64,000 bases of DNA from Paragorgia papillata (lineage: Eukaryota; Cnidaria; Anthozoa; Scleralcyonacea; Coralliidae): positions 4,779,501 through 4,843,500 of the forward strand of contig JAWNZC010000419.1 in assembly GCA_035771165.1 (NCBI GenBank). Direction: 5' to 3'. The position numbers and the translations under genes are program-made. The notes under the pieces are model-generated. The model did not search any database. It saw nothing but the letters and a program-made list of their open reading frames with translations, and was not told the origin of the DNA. Of this stretch, positions 1 through 13,100 are shown in pieces; position 1 is the first letter of the stretch, and each line of letters starts with the position of its first letter.

Positions 1-64
1 CGATGTACATTTAAGCGATTTCCCGCCAGAATATTTAATTAGATTAAAAAACCTGCAAGCGAAA

Positions 65-154
65 CAAGTCCGCCTCTTTCCTCCCGCTTTTCCGCTCGCC
101 CGCCTTTCCACCCGCCCGCAAAAACTGGCGCTAATATAATAAGAGGCGGACTTG
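65..154. repeat. 14-bp perfect inverted repeat around a C-rich tract
   Basis: CAAGTCCGCCTCTT at 65-78 pairs with AAGAGGCGGACTTG at 141-154. The loop is pyrimidine-rich with repeated CCCGC and CGCCCGCC motifs. It is probably the edge of a foldback element; no gene is seen beside it. Confidence 0.6.
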
Positions 155-232
155 GAGCAAGTCTAACTATAGGCATACCGCGATCGGCGTGTGCAGTTGT
201 AAACATTTTAAGCCTTTGTAAGCATATTTAAT

Positions 233-369
233 ATGATGAAGGCAATTGTCAGCCGCATTGCTGATCAACTACAAAGTCACTCATTTAAAAACCTACCAAA
301 ACGTCCAAGAACACCTGGATCGTTATCCCTTAAAGCTGTTAAGTTGACCAAAACCGAAAGAGTTTATAG
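233..369 (+). other. unrecognised open frame cut by a MITE
   Basis: An ATG-initiated frame of about 45 codons, basic and rich in Lys, Arg and Ser, runs up to the MITE at 370. Joining the flanks across one copy of the target duplication meets a stop within a few codons. I recognise no family. It may be a short first exon or a chance frame. Confidence 0.15.
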
Positions 370-617
370 CATAGAGATCACGCATATAAATACTAGATGG
401 GGCATCCTATCTTAATTTCAGCCAACCGCGGGTAACCAATTGAACGCCACCATCTTGGATTTTTTTGGAGGCAAACATTGGGCGCGTTGGTTGGCAAAAG
501 ACTGGGTCTAGTACATTTGCCAACCAATTGACTGAAATACCATAGGTAATGGCGGCTGCCATGTGGTTACCAAATTTTCCCGCCAATGCCCCCTCTAGTA
601 CTCATATGATCTCTATG
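370..617. mobile_element. hAT-like MITE with 8-bp target duplication
   Basis: The ends carry perfect 11-bp terminal inverted repeats CATAGAGATCA / TGATCTCTATG. The 8-bp direct repeat gtttatag flanks it at 362-369 and 618-625. Length is 248 bp with no coding capacity. An 8-bp duplication is typical of hAT superfamily transposition; the family assignment rests on that only. Confidence 0.8.
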
Positions 618-1458
618 GTTTATAGGGCTTGACCGGAAAACATGGCTGGTACTGGAAGTAAATTGTGCAAAAATGCAATTTTGTGACACGGAAGAAAAAA
701 AACAGAAATAGAAACGGAGCCGAAAGCTAGACTTGGTCTACCTATCGGTAGCCCGAGTTATAAAAACAAGATGGCGGCATGAGTTTTTCAGTCAGTGTAC
801 TTCCAGATAAAACTGCCCGTTAATTCTAAACTGCAGCAGCGAAAAAACTGAACTGAGTAAAAACTAACAGTCAAAAAATAACACATAACTCAGAATAGAA
901 AAAGTACCAATTTAACAGATAAAAACAACTGAAACGGGCTTTACAGAAACTTACCACATTTATTAAATTACCGAATGTTTTGTTTAAAAACCAAAATAAC
1001 ACAAGTCGTAAATATACGTATACTTATTAATGTAGCAACCAGTAAAATATATTTCCTAAATAAATAAAGCTATATGAATGGAAATTGTGTTACTTGTATG
1101 CTATATAAAGACCGTAAATCAACAAAGTGTAGTTTTTCCGAATGTTTTCGGCTTTTTGATAACTTTTTAAATGTTAAATCTTTACATGTCAACAAGTAGA
1201 GAATCACTGACTAACCTTTTCACTTTCCTGACCTGTTTAAGTCGTTATGATACAATCTTTCCAACGCTTTTTTAAACTCTAAGAGCTCTCAAACACATTT
1301 TCAAGACTGTTTTGAACTCCAAGTTTACTGTCAAGGGCCAAACCTTGCTATGTAACGTGAAAGTAATTGAAAGCGATTCATTTCCGTTATGAATTAACAG
1401 TTTTTCTTTATTTTTATAAATGTTTTCGCTATATAGTAAAACTGTAAAACAATTATAT
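618..1458. other. non-coding, probable body of a hairpin-ended element
   Basis: No convincing gene. The stretch contains 'aacaagatggcggcatga' at about 766-783, a phrase that recurs at about 18994-19011 ahead of the closely similar hairpin at 19711. The two intervals are therefore probably copies of one element family whose right end is the hairpin at 1459. Confidence 0.4.
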
Positions 1459-1553
1459 ATACCATTCGCTCACGTCGTATATGACTAATAACCAACTCAG
1501 TGCTTTGCACCTCGTTGGCTATGAGCTCATACACGACTCAAGCTCATGGTATA
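1459..1553. repeat. long imperfect hairpin, terminal type
   Basis: Left arm 'accattcgctcacgtcgtat' (from 1461) pairs imperfectly with the right arm ending 'agctcatggt' (1541-1550). The loop is 'actcagtgctttgcacctcg'. The same hairpin with slightly different bases lies at 19711-19808, so it is part of a dispersed element and not a local feature. Confidence 0.65.
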
Positions 1554-1558
1554 ATTGT

Positions 1559-1586
<28 letters not shown>
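1559..1586. repeat. (TA)n microsatellite
   Basis: Uninterrupted TA dinucleotides, beginning at the edge of the hairpin element. Confidence 0.95.
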
Positions 1587-1592
<6 letters not shown>

Positions 1593-1760
1593 CGTACGAA
1601 CAAAGAACCAAACGAACGACGTTACAGGATAAACTATACTAACACAGTTAAGGGCGGTGCCCTGTTTAGCGCCGAAAACGTCGCTTGCTATTAATTCTAA
1701 ACAAAAAACTAACTAAGGTACCAACAAACCAAGTTACAGCCAGAAGCAGTAACAGTCTTA

Positions 1761-2355
1761 GGGGGCGATTACATGGACCGGGTTGGCTCGGTTAACCGGG
1801 CTAGCCCGCCTTATATATAAAACGTATGTTGTTTTAACATTTCGATTACATGGCAAGCGGGCTAGCCCGGTTTGCCGGGATCCCGGTTGTCGCAACCGCG
1901 CTAGCCCGGTTAAGCGGGATGAAAATGTCCATGTAATCGTTTTCATCCCGGCAAACCGGGCTGAAAAACTGTTGAACTCGCTTCGATACGCGTTCGTTTG
2001 CTTGACTGAATAAATAGTGCTGAAACGAACTGAAATAGAACATCAACTTTGTTTGTGTGTTTCGTGATCAAAGCGAAGATTTAATAAATTAATTAGTCTT
2101 CGTGAAGACGCTTTCTTGGGTTAGCTAAGACTATAACAATCTTGTTAACATTCTTTAACGATGGGCTTACAAAATAAATAATAGACTAATTAGTGTAAAA
2201 CTGAAGTAAAACTAACGTAACTTTTGCCCTTATTTCGGCCTGAAATCATCCCGGCTTACCGGGCTAGCCCGCTCCATGTAATCGTTTCGTAAACTCGCCC
2301 GGTTAGCCGGGCTAGCTCGGTTAACCGGGCCAGCCCGGTCCATGTAATCGCCCCC
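1761..2355. mobile_element. Harbinger-like MITE with TTA duplication
   Basis: Terminal inverted repeats begin GGGGGCGATTACATGGACC and run for about 48 bp through alternating ggttaaccgggctagcccg blocks at both ends. TTA flanks it at 1758-1760 and 2356-2358. Internal copies of the gctagcccggt motif form secondary hairpins. A 3-bp TTA/TAA duplication is the PIF/Harbinger signature. The termini resemble those at 25934 and 27726 (RTTTAYATGGA core), so these are probably related families. Confidence 0.8.
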
Positions 2356-3361
2356 TTAAAGTGGCACTACGACGGAAAAAATCGGGAATCTAGTATTGAT
2401 ACCAGTAAACTATAATTTCCAAATGAGGAATACCGGCGTTTTCAGTTTCTCAAAATAATGTCTCGTTCTCGAGATATTTAAGATTTGAAACGTGTAAATT
2501 AGGCTAAATAAGGTTTACAAAATGAGTAATATATTTGAAACTAAAGCGGATTTCCATTTGCGATTTTTTTCGCGTGAATCGACATTTCCATTGTAAATAT
2601 TGAATAGGTTTCTAATTAGTTTCAGTCGAGAGCTCACAAGACAAAAGAAAAATGTCGATTCGCGCGAAAAAATCCGCCACTGCTTAAGAGGTAGATATAA
2701 TTCAAACTTCGCACAAGAATACTTATGGGATAAATACGCTCCAACGTTCACATGTTGTTTCTATGGATACCGTTTGTAAACAGGCGCCTTCCATTTGTAA
2801 AACAAAAATGTTTATTTTTTCTCCATAAAACAACTTTTACTGCAATACATTGATATGAATATTTCTAGACATACAGATATTGTATCCCGAATGTTTCAAT
2901 CATCATATTCTTTTTAAAAGAAACTTTAAAATTAATATATCCTTTTTTAGTAAAAAGGCTCGTGTTTCTAAACGGTTTCCGTAGCAACATCATGATGCGC
3001 GCAGTGGAGTGTAGGAAGGAACAGAAGCCATCATTTATGTAATTACATAGCCAAGAGCAATAAAACAACACCATAACGGAACAAAGTAAACAGACGCCTG
3101 GTAGACGTTCGCAGAAAAAAATTATTCAAGAATAATAATAGAGAAGTTTCCAACAATATTTGGAGAAAAATAATTAGTCATAAGCAACATCTATCTCAAG
3201 ATAAAACACAATATTTCGCTATCGTCATGACACATGATGCATGCACGTTCAAGCCTGTCAGACTAAGACCTTAAGTTTGTCGAGCGAAGAGTCTTTTACT
3301 CGAGAGGAGAGTCTTCTCTCTCGTCTTTGCTCTCCTCGAGAGGGAACAGTAAGTGAGAACA
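2356..3361. other. no gene seen
   Basis: AT-rich sequence. An inverted pair around 'cgcgtgaatcgacatttcc' (2570-2588) and 'aaaaatgtcgattcgcgcg' (2649-2667) suggests another small foldback. The segment 3275-3345 is a dense set of 'ctcgagag' and 'gagagtct' palindromes. Confidence 0.5.
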
Positions 3362-3472
3362 TAAGAAGATAAGATAAGATAAGATAAGATAAGATAAGAT
3401 AAGATAAGATAAGATAAGATAAGATAAGATAAGATAAGATAAGATAAGATAAGATAAGATAAGATAAGATAA
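3362..3472. repeat. (AAGAT)n pentamer satellite
   Basis: About 22 near-perfect tandem copies of aagat. The open frame on the minus strand across it is a pentamer artefact. Confidence 0.97.
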
Positions 3473-3648
3473 TGTTTAATAACATATCATCGCATATTAA
3501 ATTAATGAATTGCGATATGTTTAAAAAGGAATAAAATTATTATAAAAAATTATGCATATATATTACATGAATAAATCTGTGGGACTGGGATTAAGAAGAA
3601 AGAGAGAAGAGAATGTCCACAGGTTCCGACTTCGAGGGAAAAAAACTT

Positions 3649-3775
3649 TATTTTTTCTTTTACTCTTCCCCCCTCCCATTTCTCCTCCCCTCCTACCACT
3701 CCTCCCCCTTCTACTCCTTCCCCCACCAACTTCCATCTGAAGATGGAAGCCAACTTCCATCTGAAGATGGAAGTT
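3649..3775. repeat. C/T-rich tract followed by a doubled palindrome
   Basis: A polypyrimidine tract (3655-3728) is followed by two head-to-tail copies of the palindrome acttccatctgaagatggaa (3729-3772). Confidence 0.8.
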
Positions 3776-4978
3776 GTTTTGCTTTCTGTTCATACTGGGG
3801 CGTGACGCCCAGTATTCGATTGGGTAGCCATTGAAGTGATCGATGAGAACCACTTGTAATCGGGATACTCCTTCCTCCTATGAATAGCTAAATACAAAAA
3901 ATAAAAATAAACAAAATCGTCAATAAGACGATTTTTCAACGATTACACTTCGTGAGAAAATAGTTTAAAACCTTATAGACCTTATTCAAATATGGCTGCC
4001 GAATTATAATTCTTTAATATATATATATATATATATATATAAATTAGCCCTTATGAACTCATTTTCATGTCGGAAATCAAAATAATTTTTACTTTAAAAC
4101 GAGGTCATAAAGGCTAATTTGCATGCACATAAAATAATTTTAATTTGGTGGCCATTTTTTGAAGAAGATCTATACCAATTGACGAAAAGTAGCACATCCT
4201 CTGTGCATCTATAACTGAACAGACAACAGAGAAATGGAATCTATTTTATATCTGTTTTATACAATACAAAAATAGAAAATTTTTGTTTTAACAGACTTAA
4301 TAAACTTTCCGGGCGAATTTCCGGGGCATTAAGATAAATCACTTCATTTACAAATCAAACAACGTCATTGGCTCGTGATGTTGCAGTGAGATCCGTGATT
4401 GGTTTAGAGAAATCAGACCACGTCAGTGACGTAATCTGTGCATCTGTCCTTTTATATGTCATGGCTATCGACCAATAAAAACACACGTACTATTCAAATT
4501 TTGTATAATTATAAATATTTAATTCTACGTAACTATAGTGTTTTCAACTTGAAGTTGTTAAAAGTTTCAGTTGTTTTTGCTGTACAACAAAAACAAGGAA
4601 ATACTTACATTGAAAATCAGTCTCCTGATTATTGAGTATACTGTACCATTCAGATTTTTCTGGCTCGCGGCCTACTAACACTGGTGCTTGTTGCCATGGT
4701 ATTCAAAAGAAAAATAACAGTAACCAGTTACGTATGATTATTGTACTGTAAGATTATATATGACACATCTACATCAACATGCACATACACATACATGCAA
4801 TAATATATTATTCTAACGTTCAGTTATTAAATATCACCAACATTTAGGCACTAAATTGTGTTATCTTACTCAAAGAGAGACAACAGTTTTGTCTTCTATT
4901 TATCACAACCATGTCTTAGAAAATATAGTAAAAACAAAAATGAATTGCTTTCCCTGTATTATTTGTATACTTCTATTG
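3776..4978. other. no gene seen; contains a (TA)n run
   Basis: AT-rich non-coding sequence with a (TA)n run at about 4017-4041. I found no EGF-like, transmembrane or other exon of the downstream gene here. Confidence 0.5.
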
Positions 4979-6073
4979 GGAATTTTTGCAAACATGTTAG
5001 CATGCTAAGGATCGGAAGACAAACATTTTGCCCACCTTAGCTCATATTGTGAGAATTTGCAAACATATTAATATAGGAAAAGGAAAATATTTTGCCTTTT
5101 CCTATTTCATTTATACAATAATATTTACTGTATAGTGAGATTTTGCAAACATATTTATTATACAATACATAGAAAAAGACAAATATTTTGCCTTTCAATT
5201 CCCTATTTCATTTATATACAATAAATGGTGAGATTTTGCAAACATATTTATAAAGAAAAAGGAAAATATTTTGCCTTTTCCTATTTCATTTATGCAATAA
5301 TATTTACTGTATAGTGAGATTTTGCAAACATATTTATTATACAATGCATAGAAAAAGGCAAATATTTTGCCTTTCCCTATTTCATATATATACAATAACA
5401 TCTATAGTGAGATTTTGCAAACATATTTATTGTACAATGCATAGAAAAAGACGAAAATTCTGCCTTTGCCTATTTCATTTATACATTTATAGTGAGATGT
5501 TCCAAACATGTATAATGCATGCGACAGTTAAGAAAGAATACGCAAAAATTTTGCCCACCTAGTCTCAAGTGCTCATACCCGTCAGTATGTTGTAAGATTT
5601 TGCAAATATATTTGCTGTACATACAATGAAAGCGAACATTTTGCATAACCTATATCTTTTTCGTGTAGTCATATTGTGAGATTATATATTAAATTATTAT
5701 TATTATATTTAAATAAGAAACGCAAAATTTTTGCCTTTCCCTATTTCATTTATACAATAGCATTTATAGTGAGATTTTACAAACATATTTATTGTACAAT
5801 GCATAGAAAAAGACGAAAACTCTGCCTTTGCCTATTTCATTTATACATTTATAATGAGATTTTCCAAACATGTATAATGCGACAGTTAAGAAAGAATACG
5901 CAAAAATTTTACCCACCCAGTCTCAAGTGCCCTTACCCGTCAGTATATTGTAAGACTTTGCAAATATATTTACTATACATACAATGAAAGCAAACATTTT
6001 GCATAACCTATATCTTTTTCGTGTAGTCATATTGTGAGATTATATATTAAATTATTATTATTATATTTAAATC
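4979..6073. repeat. ~90-bp minisatellite with a higher-order unit
   Basis: The phrase gtgagattttgcaaacatat and close variants recur near 5049, 5136, 5228, 5314, 5407, 5593, 5770 and 5950, spaced about 85-95 bp. Each is followed by a tract like 'attttgcctttccctattt'. A larger unit is also duplicated: about 5581-5710 matches about 5941-6070 at an offset of 360 bp. It lies on the 3' side of the vWA-EGF gene. Confidence 0.9.
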
Positions 6074-6355
6074 AAAAACTCATTAATAATTCATGAGGAA
6101 AACACAAAAGAAAATGACCGTATCGTGTCTTTATATGTGATAAAGATACCTCCTGTATGATTTACATAAACTTTAGCTTTGATTTTCTCGGCTTAGACAA
6201 GGTTATTTTTCAAACTTACTACGCCAATGAACTTACCAAGTGGTTTTTGAAGCCGTTCAATAAACTCGCAGTTCGTGTTTTATCAGATATAAAAACACTC
6301 GGCTTCGCCTCGTGTCTTTATATCTGATAAAACACTCCTGCTCGTTTATTAAACA
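6066..6355. mobile_element. hairpin-ended short element, copy 1
   Basis: The left end is ctcattaataattcatgagg. The right end is a hairpin of about 45-bp arms at 6255-6354 whose loop is 'actcggcttcgcctcg'. The same two-part layout occurs at 9863-10165 and, reversed, at 17494-17870. No coding capacity. Confidence 0.6.
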
Positions 6356-6559
6356 GTACATAAGAAACGAAAAATTTTTGCCTTTCCCTCTATTCTAAAC
6401 TTTAAAAGATTTTTTTCAATTTCTTAACGATCTGAGAGCAAAAGTGTAGTGATATGCTAATCACGTAGATTCACGTGTCTTTCTTAAATCAATCCTAGGA
6501 AACAACAAATAAAATAAATAATAAAAGTAGTGTGTTGCGTAGGCAGTGTTGAAATACAA

Positions 6560-6654
6560 ATCGAAATATTGTAAGGTTTGAGTACTGCCGAAATATTGAA
6601 CGTAGTTTTTAACGTATATTTTCGGCAGTACTGAAACCTTACTATATTTCGATT
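6560..6654. repeat. hairpin, ~40-bp arms
   Basis: 'aaatcgaaatattgtaagg' at the left pairs with the right arm 'ccttactatatttcgattt'. The inner arms share 'agtactgccgaaatatt'. Confidence 0.75.
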
Positions 6655-7044
6655 TAAATAAAATAAAGATCGGGGTGTTGTATAATAACACCCTAATATG
6701 AATCCATAGAAATAATAGATCTAGAATGCTAGCTCCTATCTCTCGTCAGTCAAGAAAGTGACCCCAATAGTGAACTGGACGATGGGTTTATATTTTTCAA
6801 AATATTTTTTTGAGAGAACGAAAAGCTGCGCTGACGTAAGCCTCCTCCCAACCCTTGCGATATTCAAAATGGCAGATTTATAAGGATAAATTGGAGCCCT
6901 GTCACGTGACAAAGCCCGCATTCTAGGCCTATTATTTCTATGTATGAATCACAACTCAATAATTATATAGTTAGACATAGGAAAAAACGTTTTCCAAACT
7001 AGAGTACCTATTTGAAAAAGTCAGACAGAAAAATTAATATTTAC
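6655..7044. other. intron or 3' flank of the vWA-EGF gene
   Basis: The EGF exon at 7045 ends in a good donor (GTAAAT on the minus strand), so the gene continues leftwards. I could not identify the next exon here or anywhere in 1-7044. Confidence 0.5.
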
Positions 7045-7167
7045 CAATGCAGTCACTTCCATCCCCCAAAAAGCCAATGATACATTTGCATTCATAGGAT
7101 CCAATGTTATTACTGCAAGTAGCGTTCGTATGACAATTATGAGAACCTGTACTGCATTCGTTGATAT
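7045..7167 (-). CDS. cbEGF exon 12 (type A)
   Basis: 123-nt exon coding [17 protein letters not shown] then a C-x-C and a terminal Cys: six cysteines in EGF order with the calcium-binding pattern. Its variable loop is diverged ([10 protein letters not shown]) from the other type A exons. Acceptor TAG and donor GTAAAT. Confidence 0.9.
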
Positions 7168-10100
7168 CTATATATTAAAACAAACAAACATTAGGAATAC
7201 GGCTTATAATTGTTATGTCGTTTTGTCATTCTGTTGGACACGACTATACCAAAAGTATGAAATTATGTTAGTTAAATTTAAATACAGTGAAACAAATCCC
7301 CTCAACTGTAAATTGAAATATACTTTACAGCAAATCAAAGTTAAAAAAGTTAAAATAAAATTGTTGTGAAACAAAGGGAATATATACATTAAAAATGTTA
7401 TGCATTATTCTGGTCACCAAATTCCCAGACAAGCAAAAATGATATTCACACATCAAAAACATTTACAATAAAACTGGTTCCATGGCTTCTGTTGGATTGC
7501 ATTTGCAAATATACTTTTTATATTATTACTACATATTTCACATAAGTAAATCAATATCTGACGTCCTTGTCCACAACACCATGGCAGTGTTGACAAATAT
7601 AAAGTCCTGCTTTGTGTCAAACGAATAGTTCCATTGGAAATTACCAGTACAAAAGTCTCCATTTTCCCTAAAGCCATTATTACATCTGCACTCATAAGAT
7701 CCTATGGTGTTACTGCACGTAGATTGGACGTGGCAATTTTGAGGTCTTTCAATACATTCGTTGATATCTGGAAGAAAAATAGAACATCAAAAACAATCCT
7801 AAGAAAGACAATAAAAAGTCGGTTAAACGAAACATCTTATATACAACTTAATTAACAATCATTTTGTTTTATTGAAATTTAATTTGTTTTACTGATGTGC
7901 TTAGTCTTACTCAAGTTTGTTACGTTTTGTTTCTGTTCTGGATTCGTCTGAAATCTATCACCATATGCATGTATATACTATTATTGAGTTTAAGATTAAA
8001 AATAAAAGAATATATTTAACACGAATGTAAAATCTAACACATAACTCAATTAATATACATACCAGTACAATTGTCTCCATTCCCAGTAAAGCCATTGATG
8101 CATCTGCATTCATAGGATCCAAGGTTATTACTGCAAGTAGCGTTAGTATGACAATTATGAGAACCTGTACTGCATTCGTTGATATCTATGAATTAAAAAA
8201 ACAAATAGACTAATACATTAGAAATACGGTTTACAATGTCTTTTTGTCGTTCTGCTAGATACGAAGTAGTACGTTAGTCGAATTTAAAACAGTGAAAATG
8301 TTCATTTATAATATTCCCACATGCACTTTCGGAGTCTTGGAAGCTCAATATTAAAAAGTCTCAGTATCTATCAAAATCTTACGGGTTCCCGTCAACATTA
8401 ATTTCTGTCAAATTACACTTCTTTTTAGCTCCTGATAATTTAGTTTATTTTAAAATCGGTTATAATTATAATACATTATTATTTCAACACTTTGAATCAC
8501 CTGGTAATTATTATCTGAGTATACAATATATAGTTATAAAGAGATGTCTATAATAATTTCCTGTCCATAGAAAAATAATTTGTACCATTGTGTCAATGGA
8601 TTCGAGTGCTAAAAAAGTGTGCCACATGTACAAAATTGTAATAAAAGATAAACTTAGTACAGTGAACGGTTTGCTTATCATCTAAACCACCAAGGTAATT
8701 TCTTGAAATAGAACTACAATCTATTTCATTTAAAGTCAATTAGCGAATAGTGCCATGGGAAATTACCAGTACACAAGTCTCCATTTTCCCTAAAGCCATT
8801 ATTACATCTACACTCATAAGATCCTATGGTGTTATTGCACGTAGCGTGGACGTGGCAATTTTGAGGTCTCTCAATGCACAATCCGAAGAAAGAGTAGACG
8901 ATAAAAAGTCGGTTAAGCGAAACATCTTCAGCAACTTTATAAACATTTTGTGTTATTGAAACTTAATTTGTTTTACGTACTTAGTCTTACTCAAGTTTAT
9001 TACGTTTTGTTTCTGTTCTGGATTCGTCTGAAATCTATCATCATATGCATGTACACTATTATTGAGATTAAGATTAAAAATAAAAGAATATATTTAACAC
9101 GAATATTAAATCTAACACATAACTCAATTAATATACATACCAGTACAATTGTCTCCATTCCCAGTAAAGCCATTGATGCATCTGCATTCATAGGATCCAA
9201 GATTATTACTGCAAGTAGCGTTGGTATGACAATTATGAGAACCTGTACTGCATTCGTTGATATCTATAAATTAAAAAACAAATAAACTAATACATTAGAA
9301 ATACTGTTTTTGTCATTCTGCTAGGCACGAAGTAGTACGTTAGTCCATTTTAAAACAGTGAAAACGTTCATTTATAATCTTCCCACACTTTCGGAGTCTT
9401 GGAAGCTCAATATTAAAAACGTCTCAGTATCCATTTTCTGTCAAATTACACATCTTTTTATCTCCTGATAATTTATTTTATCTTAAAATGTTATAATTAT
9501 AATACATTATTATTTTAACACTTTGAATCACCTGGTAATTATTATCTGAGTATACAATATACAGTGCTGTAAAAGTTACATAATTTTTGTAACTAGTTAC
9601 AGTTACAGTTACATCGTTAGAAAAGTAACTAGTTACTGATAAAAGTTACAATGAAAGGAAAGTAACTAGTTACAGTTACAAAGTTACTTCAAAAATTTTG
9701 TAACTAGTTACAAAGTTACATTCCATTGTCCGTGTTACTAGAATCAACAAAGAAATTACTACTTTTTAGATACCAGTACCATAATTATGCTTTTATAGCT
9801 AAATGCCTAAATATAGTTGTCACTAAGCAGAAATAGTCAAATGTGTACATAATGTACCTTTATGTATTATATCTCAAACTCATTAATAATTCATGAGGAA
9901 AACACAAAGGAAATCAGTAACGTGTCTGTGGTTTGGATATCGGAGGAAGAAATTACATAAATTAAGCAAACTTTTACTTTGATTTTCTCTTTAAATACTG
10001 ATTTGTTTGAGATGCTATATCATACACTCGGAGGAGTGTTTCATCAGGATATCCAAACACTTCGAAGTTTGTTCAAAAACCTCGGCTTCGCCTCGGTTTT

Positions 10101-13100
10101 CAACAAACGTCTCAGTGTTTGGATATCCTGATGAAACACTCCTCCTCGTGTATGATATATTACATCAAAACCATTTTTATCAAGAAAGAATGACATCCTC
10201 AACTGAATATCAGTAACTATACTAGTCACATTTTTAAACCAAATATTGTAACTAGTTACAGTTCTTTAAAAAAGTAACTAGTTATAGTTACTTCTTCAAA
10301 AAGTAACTAGTTATAGTTACAGTTACTTCTTCAGAAAAAGTAACTAGTTTCAATTACAGTTACTTAAAAATGTAACTAGTTACTGTAACTAGTTACTTGT
10401 AACGAAGTTACTCACAGCACTGACAATATATAGTTATAAAGAGATGTCTATAATAATTTCCTGTCCATAGAAGAATAACTTGTACCATTGTGTCAAAGGA
10501 TTCGAGTGCTAAATAAGTGTGGCATATGTACAAAATTGTAATAAAAGATAAACTTAGTACAGTGAACGGTTTGCTTATCTAAACCACCAAGGTAATTTCT
10601 TGAAATAGAACTACAATCTAGCTATTTAATTTAAAGTCAATTAGCGAATAGTGCCATGGGAAATTACCAGTACACAAGTCTCCATTTTCCCTAAAGCCAT
10701 TATTACATCTACACGCATAAGATCCTATGGTGTTATTGCACGTAGCGTGGACGTGGCAATTTTGAGGTGTTTCACTACATTCGTTGATATCTGGAAGAAA
10801 AATAGAACATGAAAAACAATAGAAGAAAAACTATAAAACGTCGGTTAAAGGCTTATGCAGCGCAAAAAGAAATTTGCGAGAGACTCTTATTTCAAAAAAC
10901 TTTTGAAGTTATAAAGATGGATGTTTGCAGCTCTTCCATATCCCATTTCGTTCTTGAGATATTGAGATTTGTGTGATATGAAAATAAGATCACTGGATAA
11001 TGTCTTGTTGGAAAATCTTGAATATCAATTTGAGATTATTTAACAAAATCACTTTTAACTGTGCATGTGCTTCTGTGTATCGCAGGACACTATACATGAA
11101 AAGTTTCAAGTGATTTACTTGAATTATTGCAAAAATAGACATGATTTTCCAACAAATCATTATACATGCAGTGTGACATCTAAGTGATATTATTTGCATA
11201 TCAAACAAATCTCAATATCTAAAGAGCGAAGTGAGATATGGAAGAGCTGTAAACGTCAATCTTAAAAACTTCAAAAGTTATTTTAAATAAGAGAGTCTCT
11301 CCCGAACTTATTTTTCGCTGCATAAGCCCTTTAAACGAAACATCTTCTGTGACTTAACAAACATTTTGTTTTATTGAAATTTCATTTGTTCTTATTCAAG
11401 TTTGTTACGTTTTGTTTCTGTTCTGGATTCGTCTGAAATCTATCACCATATGCATGTATACTATTATTGAGATTAAGATTAAAAATAAAAGAATATATTT
11501 AACACGAATGTAAAATCTAACACATAACTCAATTAATATACATACCAGTACAATTGTCGCCATTCCCAGTAAAGCCATTGATGCATCTGCATTCATATGA
11601 TCCAAGGTTATTACTGCAAGTAGCGTTAGTATGACAATTATGAGAACCTGTACTGCATTCGTTGATATCTAAAAATTAAAAAAACAAATAGACTAATACA
11701 TTAGAAATACGGTTTACAATGTCTTTTTGTCGTTCTGCTAGACACGAAGTAGTACATTAGTCGAATTTAAAACAGTGAAAATGTTCATTTATAATCTTCC
11801 CACATGCACTTTCGGAGTCTTGGAAGCTCAATATTAAAAAGTCTCAGTATTCATCAAAATCTTACGGGTTCCCGTCAACATTAATTTCTGTCAAATTACA
11901 CATCTTTTTAGCTACTGATAATTTATTTTATTTTAAAATGTTATAATTATAATACATTATTATTTCAACACTTTGAATCACCTGGCAATTATTATCTGAG
12001 TATACATTCATTGATGTACAGTATAGTTACAAAGAAATGTCTAATAATTTCCTGTTCACAGTAGAATATTTTGTACCATTGTGTCAATGGATTCGAGTGC
12101 TGAAAAAGTGTGGCACATGCACAAAATTGTAATAATGTCGATGATCACTTCAGAGAAGATAAATTAGTACGATTGAACGGTTTGCTTATCATCTAGCTAA
12201 ACCACCAAGGTAATTTCTTGAAATAGAATTAGAATATATTTAATTTAAAATTTTAATTTAAAAGTCAAACAAATAGTGCCATGGGAAATTACCAGTACAC
12301 ATGTCTCCATTTTCCCTAAAGCCATTATTACATCTACACTCATAAGATCCTATGGTGTTATTGCACGTAGCGTGGACGTGGCAATTTTGAGGTCTCTCAA
12401 TGCATTCGTTGATATCTGGAAGAAAAATAAAACATCATAAACAATGAGAAGAAAGACTATGAAGAGTCAGTTAATGGAAACATCTTCGGCAACTTAATGA
12501 ACATTTTATTTTATTGAAATTTAATTTGTTCTTACTCAAGTTTATATAGATCAGTTTTGTGGAGCACCACATATAATTTTAATTTGCTAAGCTTAGCAGA
12601 TAATGTTTCCACAAAACTTAACTATATTACATTATCAATCGCCATGAAAACTTTCAAATAATTAATTACTCAAGTTTGCAATTGTTACGTTTCGTTTCTG
12701 TTCTGGATTCGTCTGAAATATATCATCATAATGTATGCCATTATTGAGATTAAGATTAAAAGTAAAATATATATTTAACACGAATGTAAAATGTAACACA
12801 TAACTCAATTAATGTACATACCAGTACAACTGTCTTCATTTCCAGTAAAACCATTATTACATGTACATTCATATGATCCAAAGTTATTACTACAACTAGC
12901 GTTAATGTGACATTTATGAGAACCTGTGACACATTCATTGACATCTATCAAGCAAAATAACGTACTGTACATTACTAACTAGTACATGCTAAGAATATGT
13001 CCTAATATAATTATGATCAAACAAACGAACGAACGAACGAACGGACGAACAAGCGAACGAACAAACAAACAAATAAAGAATACAAGTGTCAATTACCGGA

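Noticed and set aside
3258..3485. Minus-strand frame of repeated LILSY residues
   Set aside because: Translation of the AAGAT pentamer satellite.
6736..6921. Minus-strand 61-codon frame with a plausible start
   Set aside because: No homology recognised, no splice context, located in repeat-rich flank; probably chance.
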